In this document: piece after piece, positions 39,423 through 47,897 of the stretch | Numbering within the stretch: the stretch's first letter is position 1 | Layout of the letters: every line of letters starts with the position of its first letter | From: Thiocapsa imhoffii | GTDB lineage: Bacteria > Pseudomonadota > Gammaproteobacteria > Chromatiales > Chromatiaceae | Length of the DNA: 64,000 nt | NCBI RefSeq assembly: GCF_016583985.1 | Contig: NZ_NRSD01000011.1 | Coordinates: 1 to 64,000 of the forward strand | Reading direction: 5' to 3' | Position numbers and translations under genes: made by a program | The notes under the pieces: generated by a model | Databases searched by the model: none | What the model saw: the letters and a program-made list of their open reading frames with translations, nothing else | Told to the model about the DNA's origin: nothing

Positions 39423-42400
39423 CTAAAAGGTCGATTTCAAATTGTGGATGGATTTATTGAGGATGGTTCCGAGAATCCGCTGACCGTCGAGCAGTTCATA
39501 AGCGCGCCGCAGTTCCTCGCGTGTCGTTTTGCCTTCCTCCAAAACCAGGAGAATGGCATCGACATTGGGAGCGAAGGCCATGACGTCATCCCCCACGAAC
39601 AGGGGCGGCAGATCGAATAGGACGATGCGATCTGGATATCGTGTCTTGAGCTCTTCAACCAGTTGGACCATCCGCGGGCTAGAGAGCTGCTCGGAGGAGT
39701 TCACCATCGACTCCCGCCCGGGAAGGATTACGAGTCGAGCGATTCCAGGGTGAACCATGATTTCAGAGATATCAAGATACCCGAGCAGATAATCACTGAT
39801 GCCATTCAGATGTGCTGGTGAAAGATAGTTGGCGAGCGATGGATGGCGAAGATCCAGATCGGCCACCAACACGGTCTGATTGACCTCCATCGCCAGGCTG
39901 ATCCCTAGATTCAATGCCGTCAGGGTCTTGCCGTGGTTTTGGCGAGTCGCGGTAATCCCGAGCGTGCGCCATCCGTTCGTGCGCAGCCGCTGCAAGATTT
40001 GTGTCCGTAAGATCTTATAGGCCGCGCCGGCCGGACTTGCTGATAAATCCGTGATCACGCGATGCGCAGCTAAATACTCCGGATCAAGTTCAATGGTGCG
40101 TGTTTGAGTATAGTTCGGCTTGACCTCGTGTTCCGTTGCCCGGGCTCGTGCGTTCTTCGATTCGTTTGACTCGACTGCTTGCGAGTCGATCGGTCGCTCG
40201 TTCACAGCGTCCGTCCTCACGCCATCCTCCGAGGCAAACCCTTGCTTCGCCTCGGATCTTTCGTCCGACGCGACCGTCGCACTAGGACGTGCCCTCAGCT
40301 CAGCGCGACCGGGCTGCGATCGGCTCGCTGATTTCTCGCGGCCTAAACGAGACCATTGCACCTCGAACCAGTGCTTCACCCCTAATAGGTCATCGCGACG
40401 TTGCGCGAGAGTGCGGGCCAAGCGTTGTTGCCACCGCGATGCGGGTCTGCGCGACTCCCACTCCACCTCAACAGGCGCTGTCCGCTCTGGCCCTGGCATG
40501 ACGCCGCCCGCTGCGGGTGCGCCAAGGGTTGCGGACGGCTGATCGCCAGATCGGGGGTTTCCTATCGCCAGCGACTGCGTTGCGGAATCGCGATACAGCA
40601 TCTCCAAATCGGACTCACCATCAGACGAGGGTCCTTGCCATCCCGGTAACGTCTGCGGGGCATTCGGGGTCAATGCGAATGGATTGCCATCGTATGGGTC
40701 ATCTAACTCGCTCGGATGGGGTGCGGACACCTCCTCCGAGGAGTGCTGAAACGAACCGCTGTGAGCAGCTTGTGCCAGTGGCGCGTAAGACGGCGGTACC
40801 CGTCGCGCATGCCGCCACGGGCGCCCCTGCATCTGCGATGGACGCATCGGCTGGCCGGTCGACCGATCGGGCGCGCAGCGTCTCGGTCGCGAGTCGCTTG
40901 TCGCTGGCGGAACGGGCGGCGCGGCAGACGTCTGGCGTGGGTCTGGCGCGGCAGGCAGCGCTGCGGTCGCGGCCCTCGGTGATGGCATAGCAGCGGATAC
41001 GGGTGCACCGTCAGGGGCTTCGATTGGCACTTTCCCAGATCGTTGCGGCACGTTACGAGAAACCTGGACCACCATTTCACTAGGCAGTTGAGGTCGCGTT
41101 GCACCCGAACTCGCGGCCGCGATCGTGGTCGTTGGCGCGTCGACCGATGACGCCTGCTCCTCGCTACCTCGTGACGTCAGCACAGGGCTGTCTGATTGAA
41201 CCCGCAGTTGGCCTTGCGCTGGAAGAAGAACCCGCCGCGCACCATTCATGCGATGACTTCCGGAGCGACTGGCGGCTGGCTCGGGCGCGAAGGCTGGCGT
41301 CGGCAGCGCTGGGGTACGTGGTTGGCGGAGCGATGCCTCGGCGGCCGGAGCCGCGGCTGGAACCGACGCGGCCGCGGTCACACTCCTCCCCACTCCGGCT
41401 TGGGATGAGGCTGTGGGTGATCTTGAAGACGCTTTGACCCTCTTGCCGGAGGATGGCGGTTGCGTCGACGGCGATCGTGCCGCGGGACGACCCATGCGCT
41501 CGGGTGGTGCCACGCTGCTAGTCGATGATGCCCTCTCAACCCTGCGCCCGGATCGACCCCTATTCTGGGGCCAATCGATTTGAGCGGAGGTCGTCGGTGA
41601 TGGTTGAACAGGCATGCCAGTGCCGGACGGCAGCACCTCGGGCGTGAGCTTGGAGGTCGAACTGGTCTCCTTGATCGCCACCGGACGCGCTGGGATGTCC
41701 ACCGCGAGGTCTGTTGCAACCTTGGGAGACGATTGCTTTGGCTCCTTTCGCTGCGCGCTCGCCGGAGGATCAGATGCGGAAGAGACCTCGGCGGTGCTTA
41801 GCCCGCTGGTCACCTGCTCCACAGCCGGGGCGTTTGAACTCGTCACCGCCGGAACATCCGGTGGCGGCTGAGGATGACTCGTCTGGGTCGACTCAAAGTT
41901 TGAGGCGCGTTCTCTCGCGAACCGATCCCGCCAGTCGCGAAAATGCTCAAGGGAAACGCCATGAAGATCGCAGTAGGCCTTGAGTGTGAGACCGCTATCG
42001 GCCCAGCCTGCAACGAGGCCACGCCAATGCTCGCGGATGCTCAAGGAGGTCGTCGCGTTGCGCGCGAGATCTTGCGGGAGGTCGGGGTCAAGACTGATGG
42101 TCAAGCTGCTCGCAACGGCGCTCGCCTCCACCGGGATGACCGGTGTTGGCGGGAGAGCCGATGTTGGAAGACCGGACGGCACCAAAACGAGTTGGACCGC
42201 GTGATTCGGCGACGTCGGTAAGTCTATCCTGTCGGGTCTCGCGGGTACCGCTGTCTCTTGTGATGGCTTGAGGTCCGGATCCGCCTGCTCGGGTTCGCCG
42301 CGCAACCCGGCCGGCTGGGTCACGACGTCAGGGAGGGTCTCGAGCGAGATCGTCAGGCTTTCCTCTTCCAAGGGCAAGACGTGCGGCACGGTCGCCAAGG

Positions 42401-42809
42401 CCGCCGTGTGGCTCGACAGAACCCGCAACTGTGGCGCCGCACTGTACGTCGTGCGATGCATGACGGGCGCCGGGGGCAAATCGACCAGGGTCGGGCGTGA
42501 CGGCAAGGAGGACGACGTCACCCGCTGAGTCGGAGCCGAAGTCTGATCCGTGACCGACTCCCGTGACGGTGGCGAAGCGACGGGAGACGCTGGGTGGGTC
42601 GGCGCCTCCGCAGCCGCTTGATGCGTCTGTGTTAGGGCTTTCTGACGCGACGCAATCGCCCGCTCTTGCGCGAGACGGTCACGCCAGCGCCGAAAATTCG
42701 CGAGCGTCACACCCTGTTGTCTGCAGTAGTCCTCCTGACTGAGTCCGCTGCCCGACCAGCCTGCAATCAAGGCCGCCCATTGTGCTTGCGTGAGTCGTTT
42801 CGTTGCCAT
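39423..42809 (-). CDS. Mosaic protein: two IS66-TnpA-like HTH modules, long disordered linker, CpsD/CapB-like ATPase
   Basis: The 1128-residue product opens with LTQAQWAALIAGWSGSGLSQ and FRRWRDRLAQER (residues 6-50), the helix-turn-helix seen in IS66 accessory protein TnpA. A second copy is at 258-302 (REHWRGLVAGWADSGLTLKA, FRDWRDRFARER). SLTISLETLP (151-160) and SLTISLDPDLP (235-245) hint at a duplicated unit. Residues 303-895 are Pro/Ser/Ala/Thr-rich. From about 900 comes a bacterial tyrosine-kinase-like P-loop domain: DLSASPAGAAYKILRTQI, TATRQNHGKTLTALNL, VLVADLDLRHPSL (Walker A'), RIVLFDLPPLFVGDD (Walker B). The P-loop's first Gly is Thr955, and the tail (NKSIHNLKSTF) lacks the Tyr cluster of true BY-kinases. 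No membrane segment. Probably polysaccharide-export control; convergent with prsT. Confidence 0.8.
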   Translation of the reverse strand: MATKRLTQAQWAALIAGWSGSGLSQEDYCRQQGVTLANFRRWRDRLAQERAIASRQKALTQTHQAAAEAPTHPASPVASPPSRESVTDQTSAPTQRVTSSSLPSRPTLVDLPPAPVMHRTTYSAAPQLRVLSSHTAALATVPHVLPLEEESLTISLETLPDVVTQPAGLRGEPEQADPDLKPSQETAVPARPDRIDLPTSPNHAVQLVLVPSGLPTSALPPTPVIPVEASAVASSLTISLDPDLPQDLARNATTSLSIREHWRGLVAGWADSGLTLKAYCDLHGVSLEHFRDWRDRFARERASNFESTQTSHPQPPPDVPAVTSSNAPAVEQVTSGLSTAEVSSASDPPASAQRKEPKQSSPKVATDLAVDIPARPVAIKETSSTSKLTPEVLPSGTGMPVQPSPTTSAQIDWPQNRGRSGRRVERASSTSSVAPPERMGRPAARSPSTQPPSSGKRVKASSRSPTASSQAGVGRSVTAAASVPAAAPAAEASLRQPRTPALPTPAFAPEPAASRSGSHRMNGARRVLLPAQGQLRVQSDSPVLTSRGSEEQASSVDAPTTTIAAASSGATRPQLPSEMVVQVSRNVPQRSGKVPIEAPDGAPVSAAMPSPRAATAALPAAPDPRQTSAAPPVPPATSDSRPRRCAPDRSTGQPMRPSQMQGRPWRHARRVPPSYAPLAQAAHSGSFQHSSEEVSAPHPSELDDPYDGNPFALTPNAPQTLPGWQGPSSDGESDLEMLYRDSATQSLAIGNPRSGDQPSATLGAPAAGGVMPGPERTAPVEVEWESRRPASRWQQRLARTLAQRRDDLLGVKHWFEVQWSRLGREKSASRSQPGRAELRARPSATVASDERSEAKQGFASEDGVRTDAVNERPIDSQAVESNESKNARARATEHEVKPNYTQTRTIELDPEYLAAHRVITDLSASPAGAAYKILRTQILQRLRTNGWRTLGITATRQNHGKTLTALNLGISLAMEVNQTVLVADLDLRHPSLANYLSPAHLNGISDYLLGYLDISEIMVHPGIARLVILPGRESMVNSSEQLSSPRMVQLVEELKTRYPDRIVLFDLPPLFVGDDVMAFAPNVDAILLVLEEGKTTREELRRAYELLDGQRILGTILNKSIHNLKSTF

Positions 42810-43107
42810 CCCTCAAAGCCTCGCCAATTGACGCGTTCCGCGATTGACCCGGCGTCACAGACAACAGGAGGCATGGTTGGTTGCCGTGCTCAAAGCCATC
42901 CTCGAGTTTCAACTATGATTTTAACGCATCCGAAGACATCGGGGCATGAGATCCGCAATCCAGGATGATCCGGCAATCCGGCTCCGAATGGACGCTGTGC
43001 TCAGACTCGCCCCCATCGCGTGCCTCGAATGGGAGTATAGGCGCCGTATCAGACAGGACATCGCGACCCGACGTGGGAGTCTGATCGTACCGCCCCGGCC
43101 TCGTCGG

Positions 43108-44415
43108 TCACTTTGGGGTGATCGGCTGGATGCGAACCTGGAGCAAGCCACCCGCTGGCAGGGTCAACTGGACTGGCTGAAATCCAACCTTCTCGAATTG
43201 TGCCATGTCACGATAAGGCCCGATCGGATCCTCCGCTGCTTGCAACGCATAGCGTCCCGGCCGCAGCGCAAACACCGTCAGGTGCCAATTCGCTCCGTCG
43301 CGAACCAACCGATAGCCGCCAAAAGGTCGCGCCAGCGGCTCGCCGATGAACATGCCCTGTCCGGGCATCCGCACGCTCTTCCAGTACGCCTCGATCAAGG
43401 TCGAACCGGTTACGTAGGCCCCGATCAGCACGGTTGGATGCGGAAATTTGTCCAACAGATTGCAGGGTTCAACCACGGTACCATAGCTTCCCGTCGCACC
43501 TGCTTCGAGCCAGCGCAAACTGCTCATCTGGCCGCTTCCGATCAACTGTCCGCCGGTTGAGGTCAAGTGGTCGGCCAGCGCGCCCGGAAGAAAACGATTG
43601 GTGTCGAGCTTGGGTACGGACACCAGCCCGGTGAGGTAAAAGAGCACATCGTCCTTGTTCTCGATCGCATCGGCGTCGATCCGCGCAAGTTGGACGGCAC
43701 CGCCAAGCCGCTCGATCGTACGCGCGAAGGTCGTCGCACGAACCGTCCGTGCCGAATCTGTGGTGTTGACGAGATACCCGGTGCCGGACGGCAGGGTGTT
43801 GTCCGCCGCGACCCCACGATCGATCAACGCCTGAACGTCCGCGAGGGTCTCCCCAGCCAGGGCAATGGTCGGTCGAATCCCGAAATCGGTATAGGGCCGA
43901 TCGCTACCCGAGGCAAAATAAGCGCTGGCACGGGTCGGTCGACACCCGGTCGCACAAAAGGCCTCATCGTAGCCCGCTGCAAAGGCAGAGGTCATCGACA
44001 TACAACCGACCCGATAAGGAAGGGTCCAGGTCAATACATAAGCCTGGACCCCTGCTGGAGTTGCCGCCCGCACGCTTCGATCAATCCGCTCGAATGTCTT
44101 CAAATCCATCACCGGATCACCCGGTTTGAAACGGATGTGAATCAGATTTTGACTTGGAATGTTCCGCCGTTTTACAAAGTAGTCGGCGATCTGCTGACTG
44201 GTGGGATCGAGATCGTTGATGATGACAGCCAGATCCTCCGGACCCAGGGCTTGGCGGGGGAGCTCGATCCTGGGCGGTTCAACCTGCCCCGCGGCCACCT
44301 GCCCCACGGCCAACCCAAGGATCAGCAGACCGATGGGCAGCACATCGCGCATCGACCGGAGCGGCGCCCGGTCGATCACGATGCTGGCTGCAACACCCTT
44401 CTGACGATACATCAT
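43108..44415 (-). CDS. TIGR03790-type secreted protein
   Basis: A 435-residue protein with a hydrophobic export signal at residues 22-45 (MRDVLPIGLLILGLAVGQVAAG) and then ALGPEDLAVIINDLDPTSQQIADYFVKRRNIP, GVQAYVLTWTLPYRVGC, SYGTVVEPCNLLDKFPHP, features I associate with the TIGR03790 family found beside PEP-CTERM systems; function unknown. The ATG at 44415 has a weak AGGA 11 bases upstream; the ATG at 44352 begins directly with the signal peptide but has no ribosome binding site. The C-terminus has no VPLPA tail. It is upstream of the mosaic ATPase gene on the same strand, 298 nt away. Confidence 0.75.
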   Translation of the reverse strand: MMYRQKGVAASIVIDRAPLRSMRDVLPIGLLILGLAVGQVAAGQVEPPRIELPRQALGPEDLAVIINDLDPTSQQIADYFVKRRNIPSQNLIHIRFKPGDPVMDLKTFERIDRSVRAATPAGVQAYVLTWTLPYRVGCMSMTSAFAAGYDEAFCATGCRPTRASAYFASGSDRPYTDFGIRPTIALAGETLADVQALIDRGVAADNTLPSGTGYLVNTTDSARTVRATTFARTIERLGGAVQLARIDADAIENKDDVLFYLTGLVSVPKLDTNRFLPGALADHLTSTGGQLIGSGQMSSLRWLEAGATGSYGTVVEPCNLLDKFPHPTVLIGAYVTGSTLIEAYWKSVRMPGQGMFIGEPLARPFGGYRLVRDGANWHLTVFALRPGRYALQAAEDPIGPYRDMAQFEKVGFQPVQLTLPAGGLLQVRIQPITPK

Positions 44416-44908
44416 TTTCGTCTGGATCCTGGGCGGGCCTTGGCTCGGGGTATCTGCGTCACGTTTTAGAAATATGAGACGCAGTGAAGGTTCAGGTTGA
44501 AGCTTGAGTCAATCTTTCGAGTTCGTTGACGGATCCGGGCCGTCATGCTGTTGATGGCGAAAAGTTGCAACCGTCATGTCCAGTGCACCCGCACCGGCTC
44601 CTACCTTGTCACCATTGCGATGGTGTCGAGTCGATCGCGAGTATCAAGTATATCAACCTGGTGGTTTGATCCGGTCAACGGGCGAGCCTCGCGCATTTCG
44701 CTGACCAAAACTCGCGCAAGGATTGTCACATCTTGACGTTCTGAAGGCCTTTGTGGATCTGCCCGATGCGGGTGACTGAGACGCATAGCGCCTGCGTCAT
44801 CTCGCACGCGGCGGCCCCCTGCGCATCAAGGCTAACAGCGGATTTAACCGGGGGAATCGCACCTGATTTACACTTTTCGAGCACTCGATGGCGTAAAGCT
44901 CGCTGGAC

Positions 44909-45045
44909 TGTAAAATTTCTCGACACCAAGAATCTTCAACAAAGCACTGTATTTTAAATGAAAAAATGGCTTCTGACAGTCTTGTCTTGGCGGCTGTAAA
45001 ATCAGACTTACAGTATTCTCGGCGTGACTGTCGAGGTTTTTTACA
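44909..45045 (+). repeat. Cluster of 17-bp dyads, candidate PrsR sites (group 1)
   Basis: TGTAAAATTTCTCGACA (44909-44925) and TGTCGAGGTTTTTTACA (45029-45045) fit TGTMRA-N5-TYKACA-like dyads; an 18-nt relative TGTAAAATCAGACTTACA is at 44995-45012. They lie 360-490 bp before the sigma-54 promoter at 45401, a workable distance for an activator acting through DNA looping. The 44416-45696 gap holds no gene I can support. Confidence 0.55.
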
Positions 45046-45400
45046 CTGAATTCGCATGGGCTGAGTTCAGCATGCAAGAGCGGTCGCGGAAAGCCATGCG
45101 ATGTGACAATGATGGCACTCACTCGCCGCCTCGGGGCAAAGCCGCGAGCCCAGGCCGGGGTCCGTTCAGCCGATTCACTCAGGCGGGTCGCAACCAATCC
45201 TGCGGAGCGGGACAGAGGTGTTTCCGCCTCGACACCCAGACCTCTTTCTCGGAAACCTGCTGATCGGCCCAAGCAAGAGGATCGGCTTGTTTTCCGAACC
45301 CGGATTCCCCCCTCTTGCCGCCAGAAAACGATCGGTGTCGTGATCGAAGAGATGCGACGGCGCGACGGCGTTGGTTCAGATCACCGCCGGATTTGATATT

Positions 45401-45418
45401 TTGGCTCAGAATTTGCTT
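45401..45418 (+). promoter_or_regulatory. Sigma-54 promoter of a VPLPA-CTERM gene
   Basis: TTGGCTCAGAATTTGCTT has GG and GC ten bases apart and a perfect TTGC -12 part; the -24 part differs at one base (TGGCTC for TGGCAC). The start site would be near 45428, about 270 nt before the GTG start at 45697. Confidence 0.65.
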
Positions 45419-45696
45419 ACAGTAAAGATGATCAGAGGATCGTGATGCTGGAGTCCGTTTGATGTTGCGGAGCGGAATCGCTTCCTTCACCGGGTGTCAA
45501 TATTGATCAGGGTGCCACATCAGTCAGGAGTGTCACTTGACTGCCTGGATACCCCTGGAGCCCAGGGTGACACGGCAGAACGCGTGTCATGCATCATCAA
45601 ATGCCGTTGTATTAAAGCTTTGTAATCAGGCCTTATATTAATTTGTCCACTAACCTAAGACAATGGTATTCATTGCCCTAGAATAGGAATGATACG

Positions 45697-46284
45697 GTGA
45701 CTAAAACGATTTTTTACGGATTAGCTCTCATTGCCGCGTCTGCTTTTGGAAGCGTCTCTCAAGCCAGTAGTCTGCTTGTTTTTAATTCATCTGGAGCGCC
45801 AATCAAAGCGGGGGGAGGCCCTAATGCGACTCAGTACTGGGCATCATGCCAAGGTGACAACTGCATGCAAGGAATTCACGGAACTCAATCAGCACCCATC
45901 TTCAGCTCTGAGTCCGTGACAGGCTTCAACATCGGGCCTGCCAGCGAAGCAAATGAATTGTCGTTCCTAAACAATCTGCTAGCAACGTCCTCGTTGAGCC
46001 AGCCACCCGTGACCTTTGTCCAGAAGACCGATGTCGCAGGAAACTCCTTCACAACAAACCGGGAGTATTTCTCGATTAAACAGCAAACCTGGACGGCATA
46101 TTTTAAAAACACTTCTGGTGGTGAAATTACTATCGATTTCGGCCCCAATTCATGGAGCCATTTTACTGAATACGGGAACGAAGTCGCTCCGGTTCCGCTG
46201 CCCGCGGCTGCTTGGCTCTTTGGCTCCGCCCTTCTTGGGCTAGTCGGTGTTGGTTACCGTCGAAAGCGTGCAAGATCCGCCTAA
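45697..46284 (+). CDS. VPLPA-CTERM sorted protein
   Basis: A 195-residue exported protein. The signal peptide is MTKTIFYGLALIAASAFG with cleavage near SQAS. The mature part has no known domain. The C-terminal sorting signal is complete: VPLPAAAWLFGSALLGLVG followed by the basic tail YRRKRARS, exactly the VPLPA motif-membrane helix-Arg cluster recognised by XrtD. The GTG start has AGGA ten bases upstream. It follows a sigma-54 promoter and is ended by a hairpin. A surface or matrix location after cleavage is inferred. Confidence 0.9.
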   Translation: MTKTIFYGLALIAASAFGSVSQASSLLVFNSSGAPIKAGGGPNATQYWASCQGDNCMQGIHGTQSAPIFSSESVTGFNIGPASEANELSFLNNLLATSSLSQPPVTFVQKTDVAGNSFTTNREYFSIKQQTWTAYFKNTSGGEITIDFGPNSWSHFTEYGNEVAPVPLPAAAWLFGSALLGLVGVGYRRKRARSA

Positions 46285-46292
46285 ATTCGATG

Positions 46293-46315
46293 TCCGGAGT
46301 CCTCGTGACTCCGGA
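46293..46315 (+). terminator. Hairpin after the VPLPA-CTERM gene
   Basis: TCCGGAGTC and GACTCCGGA form a perfect nine-base stem with the loop CTCGT, eight bases after the stop codon. There is no long U-run. Confidence 0.6.
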
Positions 46316-46511
46316 TTCGGATTCGGCTAGGCGTAGCAAGGCGTATCGACTCACCCCGCGCCCCTTCACCGACATGCCGATCCACGCGCAACCTGCTCGC
46401 CTCAAGCGGGAGTGCACCCGCCACAGGACATCGTAGACGCCCACTCGCTCGGCCCAGACCCACTCTCATCCTGGTTGCTGGAGCTCCTCCAGACGGATCC
46501 CATCACATCAC

Positions 46512-47873
46512 TCAGGTTGAAATGTCGTACTTCTTGAGCAAGGTGTAGAGCGTCGGCCGTGTAATACCCAGCAACTCCGCCGCACGCGAGACATTGTTCT
46601 CTCCGTGCTGCAGCGCCCGCTGGATCGCGTCGCGTTCCGTTCGCTCGCGCAGCGTGCGCAGATCAAAGGATTCCGGCAGCGTCGCGTTGTTCGCCAGCTC
46701 CAGATCCTCAGGGGTCACATATTGACCGTCTGCCATGATCACCGCGCGCTTGACGCGATTTTCCAATTCACGGACATTCCCAGGCCAGGGATAGCGCTCG
46801 ATCACGACTTTCGCATCGGGCGTGAGATCCTTAATCGGACGCTGATAACTTTCGGCGTAGCGGCGCAAGAAACTTTGCGCCAGCAGTAGGGCGTCACCTT
46901 GACGTTCGCGCAGTGGCGGAACCTGAATGGTTGCTCCATTGATGCGATAATAGAGATCCTCTCGGAATTGGCCCTCGCTGATCAGTTCCACAAGATTTTG
47001 GTGGGTGGCGCAGACAACGCGGACGTCGACCGCGATCTCTTGACGACCGCCGATGCGCTCAACGACACGTTCCTGCAGAAACCGTAAAAGTTTGGCCTGA
47101 AGGGATTGCGGCAGATCACCGATCTCATCGAGGAACAGGATGCCACCGTTGGCCGATTCGATCTTTCCGGGCGAGGACTTAGCGGCGCCGGTAAAGGCCC
47201 CCTTCTCATACCCGAACAGCTCACTTTCGAGCAGATTCTCGGGGATGGCCGCGCAGTTGATCGCGACCAAGCGCTGTTTGGCGCGTCCGCTCAGCGCATG
47301 CAGCATCTTCACCAGGACCTCCTTGCCGGTCCCGCTTTCACCGAGGATCAGGGTGGTCACGTCGATCGGGGCGAGCTTCTCGATCATGCGACGGACCTGC
47401 ATCATCTGCGGGCTTGCCGCGATCAAACCAGCGAAGGAGTGCTCCGAGAGCGTCCGCTCGGCGAGCCGACGATTCTCTTCCTCAAGGCGCTGGACGTGCG
47501 CCGCGCGCTCCACGATCAGCGTCAAGACCTCGGGGTCGACGGGTTTCTCACAGAAATCGTGAGCCCCGAGTCCAACCGCCCGGACCGCGTTGTGACGATC
47601 ATTATGTCCGGTCAGGACGATGACCTTGGTTTGCGGCGCGAGGGTCAGGATCTCTTGCAGGGCGAGGAAACCCTCACGGGTTCCACCCGGATCTGGCGGC
47701 AAACCAAGATCCAGCGTCACCACGTCCGGTTCAAAGCGGCGAACCTCATTCAGTGCCGTCTCTCGATCCGCCGCCACGGCAATCTCAAACCCTTCGAAGC
47801 TCCAGCTCAATTGACGCAACAGCCCTGGATCATCCTCGACGATCAACAGCCTCTTCGGATGTTTCCCATCCAT
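46512..47873 (-). CDS. prsR: Sigma-54-dependent response regulator PrsR
   Basis: A 453-residue NtrC-type regulator: receiver domain with phospho-acceptor D55 in VVTLDLGLPP, AAA+ domain with GESGTGKEVL (Walker A), the sigma-54-contacting GAFTGA loop (YEKGAFTGAAK), FLDEIGDLP (Walker B), and a Fis-type C-terminal HTH (NVSRAAELLGITRPTLYTLLKKY). This matches PrsR, the PEP-CTERM-box response regulator. It would act on the -24/-12 promoters found in this window. The gene starts 24 nt after the prsK stop. Confidence 0.92.
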   Translation of the reverse strand: MDGKHPKRLLIVEDDPGLLRQLSWSFEGFEIAVAADRETALNEVRRFEPDVVTLDLGLPPDPGGTREGFLALQEILTLAPQTKVIVLTGHNDRHNAVRAVGLGAHDFCEKPVDPEVLTLIVERAAHVQRLEEENRRLAERTLSEHSFAGLIAASPQMMQVRRMIEKLAPIDVTTLILGESGTGKEVLVKMLHALSGRAKQRLVAINCAAIPENLLESELFGYEKGAFTGAAKSSPGKIESANGGILFLDEIGDLPQSLQAKLLRFLQERVVERIGGRQEIAVDVRVVCATHQNLVELISEGQFREDLYYRINGATIQVPPLRERQGDALLLAQSFLRRYAESYQRPIKDLTPDAKVVIERYPWPGNVRELENRVKRAVIMADGQYVTPEDLELANNATLPESFDLRTLRERTERDAIQRALQHGENNVSRAAELLGITRPTLYTLLKKYDIST

Positions 47874-47897
47874 TTGCGATCCTCATCCGATCCTCGC

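Noticed and set aside
42884..42912. Sigma-54-like GG-N10-GC upstream of the mosaic ATPase gene (minus strand)
   Set aside because: Only the GG and GC pairs fit; flanking bases (GGAT and GAGC) do not resemble TGGCAC or TTGC.
45053..45072. Second sigma-54-like site ATGGGCTGAGTTCAGCAT closer to the first dyad cluster
   Set aside because: Spacing is right, but both halves are poor compared with the site at 45401.
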